Part shown: piece after piece, positions 18,375-26,845 of the stretch | How the letters are laid out: every line of letters begins with the position of its first letter | Position numbering within the stretch: the first letter of the stretch is position 1 | Assembly (NCBI RefSeq): GCF_001499995.1 | Contig: NZ_LQIU01000001.1 | Location: 310,001-374,000, forward strand | Direction of reading: 5' to 3' | Length of the DNA stretch: 64,000 bases | Origin: Mycobacterium sp. IS-1496 | Lineage (GTDB): Bacteria > Actinomycetota > Actinomycetes > Mycobacteriales > Mycobacteriaceae | The notes under the pieces: model-generated | Database searches by the model: none | Seen by the model: the letters and a program-made list of their open reading frames with translations, nothing else | What the model was told of the DNA's origin: nothing | Made by a program: the position numbers and the translations under genes

Positions 18375-19454
18375 ATGAGCGCACCGATCCGGGTCTTCCA
18401 GGTGGCCACTGGCAACGTGGGTACCGAGATGATCAGGCGACTGCAACACCGGCCGGACCTCGAACTCGTCGGATTGCACTGTTACACACCGGAGAAGGTG
18501 GGCCGCGACGCCGGTGAGATCGCCGGGGTGGACCCGATCGGCGTGACCGCCACCGGCTCCGTGGACGAGATCATCGCCGCACGACCCGACGTCCTGACGT
18601 TTCACGGCGTGTTCCCCGACGAGGATCTCTACGTCAAGGTGCTCGAGGCGGGCATCGACATCGTCACGACCGCCGACTGGATCACCGGCTGGCACCGCGA
18701 CCACAACCACCCGCACCCGTCGGGCAGGCCGGTGTCGCACTTGCTGGCGGAGGCCTGCGAGAAGGGCGGCGCCACCTTCTACGGCACCGGTATGAACCCC
18801 GGCGTGAACCAGATCCTCGGCGTCGTGTGCTCCGCCGACGTCGCCGAGATCGAGAACGTCACGACCATCGAGTCGGTCGACGTGTCGTGCCACCACAGCA
18901 GGGACACGTGGATCGAGGTCGGGTACGGGCAACCGGTCGACGATCCGGAGATCCCGGGCAAGCTGGAGAAGTACACCCGCGTCTTCGCCGACAGCGTGCT
19001 GATGATGGCCGACTGCTTCGGCCTCGAACTCGACGAGGTCAGCTTCTCCTACGAACTCGGCGCCTGCACCAGAGACGTCGATCTCGGGTGGTACCAGCTG
19101 CCGAAGGGTTCGCTCGGCGGCAACTACATCAAGTACCAGGGGATGGTCGACGGTGTGCCGCGTGTCGAGACGCACCTCGAGTGGCAGATGACCCCGCACA
19201 CCGACCCCAGCTGGGACATCAAGGGCTGCTACATCACGCAGATCAAGGGGGATCCGTGCATCTACAACAAGCACATGATCTTCCCGAGGCCCGGGGTGGA
19301 CCTGTCCGATCCCGCATCGTTCGCCTCGATCGGCATGACCGTCACCGGGTTGCCCGCGCTGAACGCCATCGCCTCCGTCGTCGCCGCCCCACCCGGACTA
19401 CTCACGAGCGCCGACCTGCCGCTGCGCGGCTTCGCCGGGCGGTTCAAGACCTGA
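18375..19454 (+). CDS. NAD(P)-binding dehydrogenase, DapB-like fold
   Basis: A 359-residue protein beginning with a Rossmann motif (VFQVATGNVGTEMIRRL). It belongs to a mycobacterial family annotated as dihydrodipicolinate-reductase-like or NADPH-dependent amine dehydrogenase-like. Conserved blocks include GTGMNPGVNQILG and the end VVAAPPGLLTSADLP. It is a clear paralogue of the protein at 57812-58867, which shares GNxG, the G-x-HPGM/NPGV segment and the APPG end. It is co-transcribed with the Rieske oxygenase. It may act on the oxygenase product, but the reaction is unknown. Confidence 0.8.
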   Translation: MSAPIRVFQVATGNVGTEMIRRLQHRPDLELVGLHCYTPEKVGRDAGEIAGVDPIGVTATGSVDEIIAARPDVLTFHGVFPDEDLYVKVLEAGIDIVTTADWITGWHRDHNHPHPSGRPVSHLLAEACEKGGATFYGTGMNPGVNQILGVVCSADVAEIENVTTIESVDVSCHHSRDTWIEVGYGQPVDDPEIPGKLEKYTRVFADSVLMMADCFGLELDEVSFSYELGACTRDVDLGWYQLPKGSLGGNYIKYQGMVDGVPRVETHLEWQMTPHTDPSWDIKGCYITQIKGDPCIYNKHMIFPRPGVDLSDPASFASIGMTVTGLPALNAIASVVAAPPGLLTSADLPLRGFAGRFKT

Positions 19455-19547
19455 GCCGCCGATCCGCAACACACTGTTCACCGATCCGATGCCGACGTCA
19501 CATGCGCGCCGGCGTGCCAACAGCGTGCGGATCTGCACAATTGAGGC

Positions 19548-19694
19548 ATGGATGGTGATTCCGACTGGGCACGCACGCCGGCCTGGCGCGACCCGCTGTC
19601 GGTCGGGTGGCGTGCCCACCGTCAGATCCTCATGTTCCGGTTCCGGTGGAACGAACGCCGCCACGCGTCGCCCCGCAGCGGCCGACAGCCGTAG
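19548..19694 (+). CDS. Possible small protein of 48 residues, unrecognised
   Basis: The frame MDGDSDWARTPAWRD...GRQP is basic and Trp/Arg-rich with three Trp residues. No ribosome-binding site is well spaced: GAGG lies only 1 base before ATG. No family is recognised. It may be a small basic protein or chance frame in GC-rich DNA. Confidence 0.25.
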   Translation: MDGDSDWARTPAWRDPLSVGWRAHRQILMFRFRWNERRHASPRSGRQP

Positions 19695-19737
19695 ATGTGG
19701 TGCTAGCCCACAGCTACCGGTGGGTAACATTTTCTTA

Positions 19738-19754
19738 GGAGAATCGCGTTCTCC
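19738..19754. promoter_or_regulatory. Inverted repeat upstream of korAB
   Basis: GGAGAA-TCGCG-TTCTCC is a perfect 6-bp inverted repeat with a 5-base spacer, about 250 bases before korA. It could be an operator or a small hairpin. No regulator is known to match it. Confidence 0.35.
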
Positions 19755-20001
19755 AAACGTGACGAAGACCACACAATTCCGTCTTGGGGGCCGGCTTCAC
19801 CCTGCTGAACAGCGCATTTCGTCAACCCTGCCCGGCGTGGCGGTGTGACGTGTGGTATCGGCTTACCTAAGAAGAGTGCAATAATCGGTACTAAGAGTGA
19901 CATCAACTTCTATTCGGAACGTATGTGGGTCGTCCGCCGACGGCGCGCCGTAGCGCCCGCGAACTGGTGGACCCGCTGCTGACAGTGGGAAAGGCAGGGG
20001 G

Positions 20002-21933
20002 ATGGGGCTGAACGGCAACGGCGCCGCACCGCGGCAGAAGCTCGAGAAGGTCGTCATCCGATTCGCCGGTGACTCCGGTGACGGCATGCAGCTCACGGGC
20101 GACCGGTTCACGTCCGAGGCGGCGCTGTTCGGCAACGACCTCGCGACACAGCCGAACTATCCCGCCGAGATCCGCGCTCCTCAGGGCACCCTGCCCGGCG
20201 TCTCGTCGTTCCAGATCCAGATCGCCGACTACGACATCCTCACCGCGGGCGACCGGCCCGACGTGCTGGTCGCGATGAACCCGGCGGCGCTCAAGGCCAA
20301 TGTCTCCGACCTGCCGCGCGGCGGGCTGATCATCGCCAACTCCGACGAGTTCACCAAGCGCAACCTGGCCAAGGTCGGGTACGACGCCAACCCGCTGGAG
20401 ACCGACGAACTGTCCGACTACGTCGTGCAGGCCGTGCCGATGACCACGCTGACCCTCGGCGCCGTCGAGGAGATCGGTGCGTCGAAGAAGGACGGCCAGC
20501 GCGCGAAGAACATGTTCGCGCTCGGCCTGCTGTCGTGGATGTACGGCCGCGAACTGCACCAGAGCGAAGCGTTTATCAAGGAGAAGTTCGCCCGCAAGCC
20601 CGACGTCGCCGCGGCGAACGTGCTGGCGCTCAAGGCCGGCTGGAACTTCGGCGAGACCACCGAGGCGTTCGCCACGACCTACGAGGTCTCGCCGGCCAAG
20701 CTCAAGTCCGGTGAATACCGGCAGATCTCGGGTAACACCGCGTTGGCCTACGGCATCGTGGCGGCCGGTGTGCTGGCCGACACCCAGGTGGTGCTGGGCA
20801 CCTACCCGATCACCCCCGCGTCGGACATCCTGCACGAGCTGTCCAAGCACAAGAACTTCAACGTGCTCACCTTCCAGGCCGAGGACGAGATCGCCGGTAT
20901 CGGCGCCGCCATCGGCGCGTCCTACGGCGGCGCGCTCGGCGTCACCAGCACCTCGGGTCCCGGTGTGGCGCTCAAGTCCGAGGCGATCGGCCTTGCGGTG
21001 ATCACCGAACTGCCGCTGGTCGTCATCGACGTGCAACGTGGCGGCCCGTCGACGGGTCTGCCCACCAAGACCGAACAGGCCGATCTGCTGCAGGCGCTCT
21101 ACGGCCGCAACGGCGAGTCGCCGGCGGCGGTCCTGGCCCCGCGGTCGCCGTCGGACTGCTTCGACATCGCGCTGGACGCCGCCCGGATCGCGCTGACCTA
21201 CCGCACCCCGGTGATCATCCTGTCCGACGGCGCGATCGCCAACGGTTCCGAGCCGTGGCGTATCCCCGACATCGCCGGATACGACCGGATCGACCACACC
21301 TTCGCGCAGGCCGGCGAGGACTTCGCGCCGTACGCGCGCGATCCGGAGACGCTGGCCCGCCAGTTCGCGGTACCCGGCACCGCGGGCCTCGAACACCGGA
21401 TCGGCGGCCTGGAGAAGGCCAACGGGTCCGGCAACATCAGCTACGAGCCCAAGAACCACGACCTCATGGTTCGGTTGCGGCAGGCCAAGATCGACGGCAT
21501 CACCGTGCCCGACCTCGAGGTCGACGATCCGACCGGCGACGCCGAGCTGCTGCTGATCGGGTGGGGCAGCAGCTACGGTCCGATCGGTGAGGCGTGCCGC
21601 CGCGCCCGGCGTAAGGGCATCAAGGTCGCCCACGCGCATCTGCGGCATCTGAACCCGTTCCCGGCCAACCTCGGTGACGTGCTCGCGCGGTATCCGAAGC
21701 TCGTGTTGCCGGAGATGAACATGGGGCAGTTGGCGCTGCTGCTGCGCGCGCGTTACCTGGCCGACGTCCAGTCGGTGACCAAGGTCGAGGGCATGGCATT
21801 CCTGGCTGACGAGGTCGAAGGCATCATCGATGCGGCGATCGACGGCACACTGGGAGACAAGGAAAACGAGAAGGCCACGTTCGCGCGGCTGGCTGCGGCC
21901 ACCGTGGGGGCTGGCGTGGGAGCGGACACATGA
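20002..21933 (+). CDS. korA: 2-oxoglutarate:ferredoxin oxidoreductase, alpha subunit
   Basis: A 643-residue fused gamma-alpha subunit of the anaerobic-type 2-oxoglutarate oxidoreductase, which converts 2-oxoglutarate and CoA to succinyl-CoA while reducing ferredoxin. The gamma domain starts IRFAGDSGDGMQLTGDRF. The alpha domain has GTYPITPASDILHELSKH, where the YPITP motif binds substrate, and ITSGPG-like TSTSGPGVALKSE. It overlaps korB by 4 bases (ATGA). In mycobacteria this enzyme supports the TCA cycle alongside 2-oxoglutarate dehydrogenase. ATG 20002 follows GGCAGGGGG. Confidence 0.95.
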   Translation: MGLNGNGAAPRQKLEKVVIRFAGDSGDGMQLTGDRFTSEAALFGNDLATQPNYPAEIRAPQGTLPGVSSFQIQIADYDILTAGDRPDVLVAMNPAALKANVSDLPRGGLIIANSDEFTKRNLAKVGYDANPLETDELSDYVVQAVPMTTLTLGAVEEIGASKKDGQRAKNMFALGLLSWMYGRELHQSEAFIKEKFARKPDVAAANVLALKAGWNFGETTEAFATTYEVSPAKLKSGEYRQISGNTALAYGIVAAGVLADTQVVLGTYPITPASDILHELSKHKNFNVLTFQAEDEIAGIGAAIGASYGGALGVTSTSGPGVALKSEAIGLAVITELPLVVIDVQRGGPSTGLPTKTEQADLLQALYGRNGESPAAVLAPRSPSDCFDIALDAARIALTYRTPVIILSDGAIANGSEPWRIPDIAGYDRIDHTFAQAGEDFAPYARDPETLARQFAVPGTAGLEHRIGGLEKANGSGNISYEPKNHDLMVRLRQAKIDGITVPDLEVDDPTGDAELLLIGWGSSYGPIGEACRRARRKGIKVAHAHLRHLNPFPANLGDVLARYPKLVLPEMNMGQLALLLRARYLADVQSVTKVEGMAFLADEVEGIIDAAIDGTLGDKENEKATFARLAAATVGAGVGADT

Positions 21934-23006
21934 CTGACCTGATCGGTACGGATCTGAGCTTGACCCCACTGTCCAAGACGGCGGGGGTGCCCACCACCGA
22001 CCAGCCTCAGAAGGGCAAGGACTTCACCAGCGACCAGGAGGTGCGCTGGTGCCCCGGGTGCGGTGACTACGTCATCCTCAACACGATCCGCAACTTCCTG
22101 CCCGAACTGGGTCTGCGCCGCGAGAACATCGCGTTCGTCAGCGGCATCGGCTGCTCGAGCCGTTTCCCGTACTACCTGGAGACCTACGGCTTCCACTCGA
22201 TCCACGGCCGCGCGCCGACCATCGCGACCGGCCTCGCGCTGGCGCGTCCGGACCTGTCGGTGTGGGTCGTCACCGGTGACGGGGACTCCCTGTCCATCGG
22301 TGGTAACCACCTGATCCACGCGCTGCGCCGCAACATCAACATCACGATCCTGCTGTTCAACAACCGGATCTACGGCCTGACCAAGGGCCAGTACTCGCCG
22401 ACGTCCGAGGTCGGCAAGGTCACGAAGTCGACGCCCATGGGTTCGCTGGACTACCCGTTCAACCCCGTCTCGCTGGCGCTCGGTTCCGAGGCCACGTTCG
22501 TCGGCCGCGCGCTGGACTCCGACCGCAAGGGACTCTCCGAGGTGTTGCGAGCCGCGGCCCAGCACCGCGGCGCCGCCCTGGTCGAGATCCTGCAGGACTG
22601 CCCGATCTTCAACGACGGCTCGTTCGACGCACTGCGTAAAGAGGGCGCCGAGGAGCGCCTGATCAACGTCCGCCACGGTGAACCGATCACCTTCGGCGCC
22701 GACGGGGAGTACTGCGTCGTGAAATCCGGCTACGGCCTGGAGGTCGCCAAGACCGCCGACGTGTCGGCCGACGAGATCGTGGTGCACAACGCCGAGGTCG
22801 ACGATCCGGCGTACGCGTTCGCGTTGTCCCGGCTGAGCGAGCAGAACCTCGAGCACATGGTGATGGGCATCTTCCGGCAGGTCAACCGGCCCACCTACGA
22901 CGACGCCGCCCGCGATCAGGTCCGGTCGGCGCGCGACGCCAAGCCGCACGACACGGCGGCGCTGCAATCGCTGCTTCGCGGCAAGGACACCTGGACCGTC
23001 GACTAA
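21930..23006 (+). CDS. korB: 2-oxoglutarate:ferredoxin oxidoreductase, beta subunit
   Basis: A 358-residue subunit binding thiamine diphosphate ([20 protein letters not shown], with a downstream NN) and a [4Fe-4S] cluster. Cys ligands are expected in [10 protein letters not shown] and [11 protein letters not shown]. It pairs with KorA to form the active enzyme. Translation is coupled to korA by the ATGA overlap. The stop codon TAA also begins the -10-like hexamer of mobA. Confidence 0.95.
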   Translation: MTDLIGTDLSLTPLSKTAGVPTTDQPQKGKDFTSDQEVRWCPGCGDYVILNTIRNFLPELGLRRENIAFVSGIGCSSRFPYYLETYGFHSIHGRAPTIATGLALARPDLSVWVVTGDGDSLSIGGNHLIHALRRNINITILLFNNRIYGLTKGQYSPTSEVGKVTKSTPMGSLDYPFNPVSLALGSEATFVGRALDSDRKGLSEVLRAAAQHRGAALVEILQDCPIFNDGSFDALRKEGAEERLINVRHGEPITFGADGEYCVVKSGYGLEVAKTADVSADEIVVHNAEVDDPAYAFALSRLSEQNLEHMVMGIFRQVNRPTYDDAARDQVRSARDAKPHDTAALQSLLRGKDTWTVD

Positions 23007-23009
23007 CGT
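23004..23009 (+). promoter_or_regulatory. -10 hexamer of leaderless mobA promoter
   Basis: TAACGT, 7 bases before the GTG start of mobA at 23017. Its TAA is the korB stop codon, so mobA may be transcribed both from this promoter and by read-through. Confidence 0.5.
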
Positions 23010-23016
23010 CACCCAG

Positions 23017-23616
23017 GTGATCCCGGGGGCGACGTCACCCATACCGCTGGCCGCGGTCGTGCTGGCGGGCGGGGCGTCCCGCCGCATGGGACGCGACAAG
23101 GCGACGGTGGTCATCGACGGCCCGTCAGGACCCACCACACTCGTCGAGCACGTGGTGACGACGGTCGGCCGACGGTGCGCGCCGGTATTCGTGATCGCCG
23201 CCCCTGGCCAGCCCCTGCCGAACCTGCCTGCCCAGGTGTTGCGCGACGAGGTGCGCGGGGTGGGGCCACTGCTGGCGACTGGGCGGGGACTGCGTGCGGC
23301 CGCCGAGGCCGGGTGCCAGTGGGCGTTCGTCTGCGCCGTGGATCTGCCGTATCTGACGATGGACTTCGTCGATGATCTCGTGGTGCCCGCCGAACGGCTC
23401 GGCGTCGACGTCGTGCTGCCGTGGGACGGCCGCGACCATTATCTGGCGGGTGTGTACCGCACCTCGCTCGCCGGCCACATCGCGGATCTCGTGGCCGCCG
23501 GCGAGCGCAGCATGCGGGCCCTGGTGGACACCGTCGACACCCAGCGGATCGTCATGCCCGAACAGCGGGCGCTGACCAACGCGAACACCCCGGCCGATCT
23601 GCCCGGCGTCGGCTGA
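23017..23616 (+). CDS. mobA: Molybdenum cofactor guanylyltransferase
   Basis: A 199-residue nucleotidyltransferase that adds GMP to molybdopterin to make the dinucleotide cofactor. The signature [13 protein letters not shown] is at residues about 17-29, and the DLPYLT motif follows. The GTG start lies 11 bases after the korB stop, behind a TANNNT hexamer. With FdhD in the same window it points to molybdoenzyme maturation, though the two genes are not linked in one operon. Confidence 0.93.
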   Translation: MIPGATSPIPLAAVVLAGGASRRMGRDKATVVIDGPSGPTTLVEHVVTTVGRRCAPVFVIAAPGQPLPNLPAQVLRDEVRGVGPLLATGRGLRAAAEAGCQWAFVCAVDLPYLTMDFVDDLVVPAERLGVDVVLPWDGRDHYLAGVYRTSLAGHIADLVAAGERSMRALVDTVDTQRIVMPEQRALTNANTPADLPGVG

Positions 23617-23808
23617 TCACCTCAGCAAATTGTCGTTTCGCGCCCTAATGTAGGCCTGATACGCAATGCGGCGGAATTCCCCCGCAAATGCGCCATTCAC
23701 CACTTCGTGATCATCGGCTCGGAAATAGTTCCGATCAATGCCATCGTGGGCGCCGTTTACCGGGTAACCCAGCTCAGATACTGTGGCGCAGTTCGGATTC
23801 CGGGGCAC
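23617..23808 (-). CDS. Possible small protein of 63 residues, unrecognised
   Basis: Reading leftwards from GTG 23808, the frame ends at the mobA stop with GEFRRIAYQAYIRARNDNLLR. Its codons use more A and T in third positions than any neighbour (ATT, GAT, AAT, TTT). Its amino-acid mix (Asp, Asn, Tyr, Phe, Arg) is protein-like rather than the Arg/Ala/Pro of shadow frames. I recognise no family. It could be a genuine small protein, or the C-terminal remnant of a transferred gene. It converges on mobA with no gap. Confidence 0.4.
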   Translation of the reverse strand: MPRNPNCATVSELGYPVNGAHDGIDRNYFRADDHEVVNGAFAGEFRRIAYQAYIRARNDNLLR

Positions 23809-24921
<1,113 letters not shown>

Positions 24922-24941
24922 CGCACGTCGAGAAGCAGAGA

Positions 24942-24969
24942 GGGGCGGCACCGCTGGTGCCGCCCCTTT
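24942..24969 (+). terminator. Intrinsic terminator between the two rpf genes
   Basis: An 11-bp perfect stem GGGGCGGCACC / GGTGCCGCCCC (24942-24952 and 24956-24966) with a 3-base loop is followed by TTT. It lies 21 bases after the first rpf stop, so the second rpf gene needs its own promoter. Confidence 0.8.
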
Positions 24970-25128
24970 GCTCTCATAGGCCTCTTACGTCAGATAAGCA
25001 ACGACTAAAACTTTCGCAACCCTGGTAACACGTGATGTCCGTCACCCGACACCCTGGATAACCGCTGCGGGAGAACGCAGTCCTTCCACCGCGGTCCTGG
25101 TGTCACACGGTCGGGGAAGGACCGCAAC

Positions 25129-25638
25129 ATGAAGAACATCCGTCACGCTCTCACCCGGGGAATCTGGCTCACCGCCATCGGCGCCGCGTTCGCGCTGGTC
25201 CCGATGTTCCTGTCGTCGGCCACGGCGAGTGCCGACTCGGTCAACTGGGACGCCATCGCGCAGTGCGAATCGGGCGGCAACTGGTCGACGAACACCGGCA
25301 ACGGTCACTACGGCGGCCTGCAGTTCAAGCCGGCCACCTGGGCCTCCCACGGCGGGCGCGGCAATCCGGCCACCGCATCGCGCGGCGAGCAGATCCAGGT
25401 CGCCGAACGCGTGCTCGCCACCCAGGGGCTCAAGGCCTGGCCGAAGTGCGGTCCGCGCGGGGTCGCCGCCAGCGCCGCGGTGTGGAACACGCCTGCGGCC
25501 CCGCGGGTCGTCGCACCCGCCGCCGCACCCCGTCCGGCCACCGGTTGCGCCGCGATCCGCTCGGGCAGCGTCCTCGGGCTCATCGACCTCAAGCAAGTGT
25601 GCTCGACCGTGCTGGGCCCGCTGACTCCGCGGCGTTGA
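25129..25638 (+). CDS. rpfE: Resuscitation-promoting factor, second copy (RpfE/RpfC-like)
   Basis: A 169-residue secreted Rpf. The signal peptide is residues 1-35 (cut after ASA). The catalytic domain [15 protein letters not shown] has Glu47. A Pro/Ala-rich C-terminal extension of about 65 residues contains two more Cys. ATG 25129 follows GGAAGGA. It is a tandem paralogue of the first copy: both start with KNIR and share the whole domain. Between mobA and the enoyl-reductase-like gene, this is the M. tuberculosis rpfE position. Only 15 bases separate it from the convergent monooxygenase gene. Confidence 0.88.
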   Translation: MKNIRHALTRGIWLTAIGAAFALVPMFLSSATASADSVNWDAIAQCESGGNWSTNTGNGHYGGLQFKPATWASHGGRGNPATASRGEQIQVAERVLATQGLKAWPKCGPRGVAASAAVWNTPAAPRVVAPAAAPRPATGCAAIRSGSVLGLIDLKQVCSTVLGPLTPRR

Positions 25639-25653
25639 CCCTCGCCCGTCGCG

Positions 25654-26802
25654 TCATCCCGGGAGGGTGAAGGCCGAGCGCGCCGCGATCGACGCGAGAT
25701 GCCGGCCCACCGCAACCTCGGGAATTGCCACCGTCGCCCTGCTCGCCAGCGCGCTCAGGATGGCGGGGCGGAGATTGACGACCCGTCCGATGAGTTTCGA
25801 CTCCCGCACGAGCGCCCGCACCCTGGCTCGCCGGAAGTGTGCGAAACGACCGAAGGCGGTCACCACGTCGCTCTCGATCGCCACGAACCGCGCCAGCACG
25901 GCCGCATCCTCGAGGCCCTGACAGCCACCCTGCCCCAGATGCGGCCGCATCGGATGAGCCGCGTCGCCGACCAGCGTCACCGGCCCTCGCGACCAGATCC
26001 GCGCCTGGTCACGGTCGTAGAGGTCGTTGCGCAGCACCTCGTCCGCGGCCGTGGCCGCCAGCAGGGACGGGATCGGCTCGGCCCAGCCGCGGTACTTCCG
26101 CCGCAGATGGTCGAGCTCACCCTGCGGTGTCGAGCCGCCCTCGGCGGTGCGTTCGGTGGCGAACCAGTAGGTGTGGTCGGGCCCCAGCGGGACGTGACCG
26201 ACCTCGGTGCCCGCCCCGAGTGTCTGCCCGGCCAGCTCCGGGTCGAGACGATGGTTCGCGATACCCCGCCATGCGGTGTACCCGGCGTAGCGGTGCCGCA
26301 GCGATCCGTTGAGGTGACGGGCCACCATCGAGCCGACGCCGTCGGCGCCGATCACCGCAGCCGCCTCGCGCACCGAACCGTCCGACAGCGTCACGCGAAC
26401 CCCGCCGGGCGTCGTGTCGATCCCGCGGGCGGCGACCCCGCCCTGCACGGTGCCGGGCGCCAGCGCGTCGGCGAGGATCCCGGTCAGGTCGGCGCGCCGG
26501 GTCACCACCAGCGGTTCACCCAGCGAGCGCACCATCCGGTCGGCCGAGGGCCGGCGCAACCACGCACCGTCCTGCCAGCGCAGCGCCCCTGCGGTCACCC
26601 GGCCGCCGGAGGCGCGCACCGCGTCCCCGAGGCCGAATGCGTCGAGAGCGGCCAGCGCGTTGGGCCAGACGCTGATGCCGGCCCCGGCGGAGGTGTCCTC
26701 CTTCTCCTCGACGACCGTCACCGGCTGACCGATCCGCTGCAACGCCACGGCGGTGGCCAGACCGGCGATACCCGCGCCGACGACGAGGATGGGCTGCGAC
26801 AT
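25654..26802 (-). CDS. FAD-dependent monooxygenase (aromatic hydroxylase type)
   Basis: A 382-residue flavoprotein. The FAD-binding Rossmann motif VVGAGIAGLATAVALQRIG is at 6-24. The second FAD motif GDAAHPMRPHLGQGGCQGLEDA is near 280-300, typical of the PHBH/UbiH/zeaxanthin-epoxidase class. Such enzymes hydroxylate aromatic or isoprenoid substrates using NAD(P)H and oxygen. ATG 26802 is preceded by TAGGTT with 6 bases between, again a leaderless pattern. The substrate is unknown. It is absent from the M. tuberculosis order here, so it is probably an accessory insertion. Confidence 0.85.
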   Translation of the reverse strand: MSQPILVVGAGIAGLATAVALQRIGQPVTVVEEKEDTSAGAGISVWPNALAALDAFGLGDAVRASGGRVTAGALRWQDGAWLRRPSADRMVRSLGEPLVVTRRADLTGILADALAPGTVQGGVAARGIDTTPGGVRVTLSDGSVREAAAVIGADGVGSMVARHLNGSLRHRYAGYTAWRGIANHRLDPELAGQTLGAGTEVGHVPLGPDHTYWFATERTAEGGSTPQGELDHLRRKYRGWAEPIPSLLAATAADEVLRNDLYDRDQARIWSRGPVTLVGDAAHPMRPHLGQGGCQGLEDAAVLARFVAIESDVVTAFGRFAHFRRARVRALVRESKLIGRVVNLRPAILSALASRATVAIPEVAVGRHLASIAARSAFTLPG

Positions 26803-26808
26803 GGGTCG

Positions 26809-26814
26809 AACCTA
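26809..26814 (-). promoter_or_regulatory. -10 hexamer of leaderless monooxygenase promoter
   Basis: The minus strand reads TAGGTT, then 6 bases, then ATG 26802. Confidence 0.45.
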
Positions 26815-26845
26815 ACCCGCACGGGTGTGCTACCTACTTGAAGTC

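Larger units (their letters stand above)
19455..20001 (+). other. Long upstream region of korAB
   Basis: About 550 bases between convergently unrelated genes. It holds one weak small frame (19548-19694), an inverted repeat (19738-19754), and an AT-richer stretch at 19855-19925 where the korA promoter probably lies (TACTAA and TAATCG hexamers). A GGCAGGGGG ribosome-binding site precedes korA. No terminator hairpin was seen after the dehydrogenase gene. Confidence 0.4.

Noticed and set aside
19730..19880. Iron box (IdeR type) near korA, from TTAGGAG and TTACCTAAG
   Set aside because: These resemble half sites only and do not form the 19-base TTAGGTTAGGCTAACCTAA palindrome.
19703..19906. Minus-strand frame of 67 codons with a hydrophobic start
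   Set aside because: The hydrophobic head is short, the remainder is unlike a protein, and no ribosome-binding site is present.
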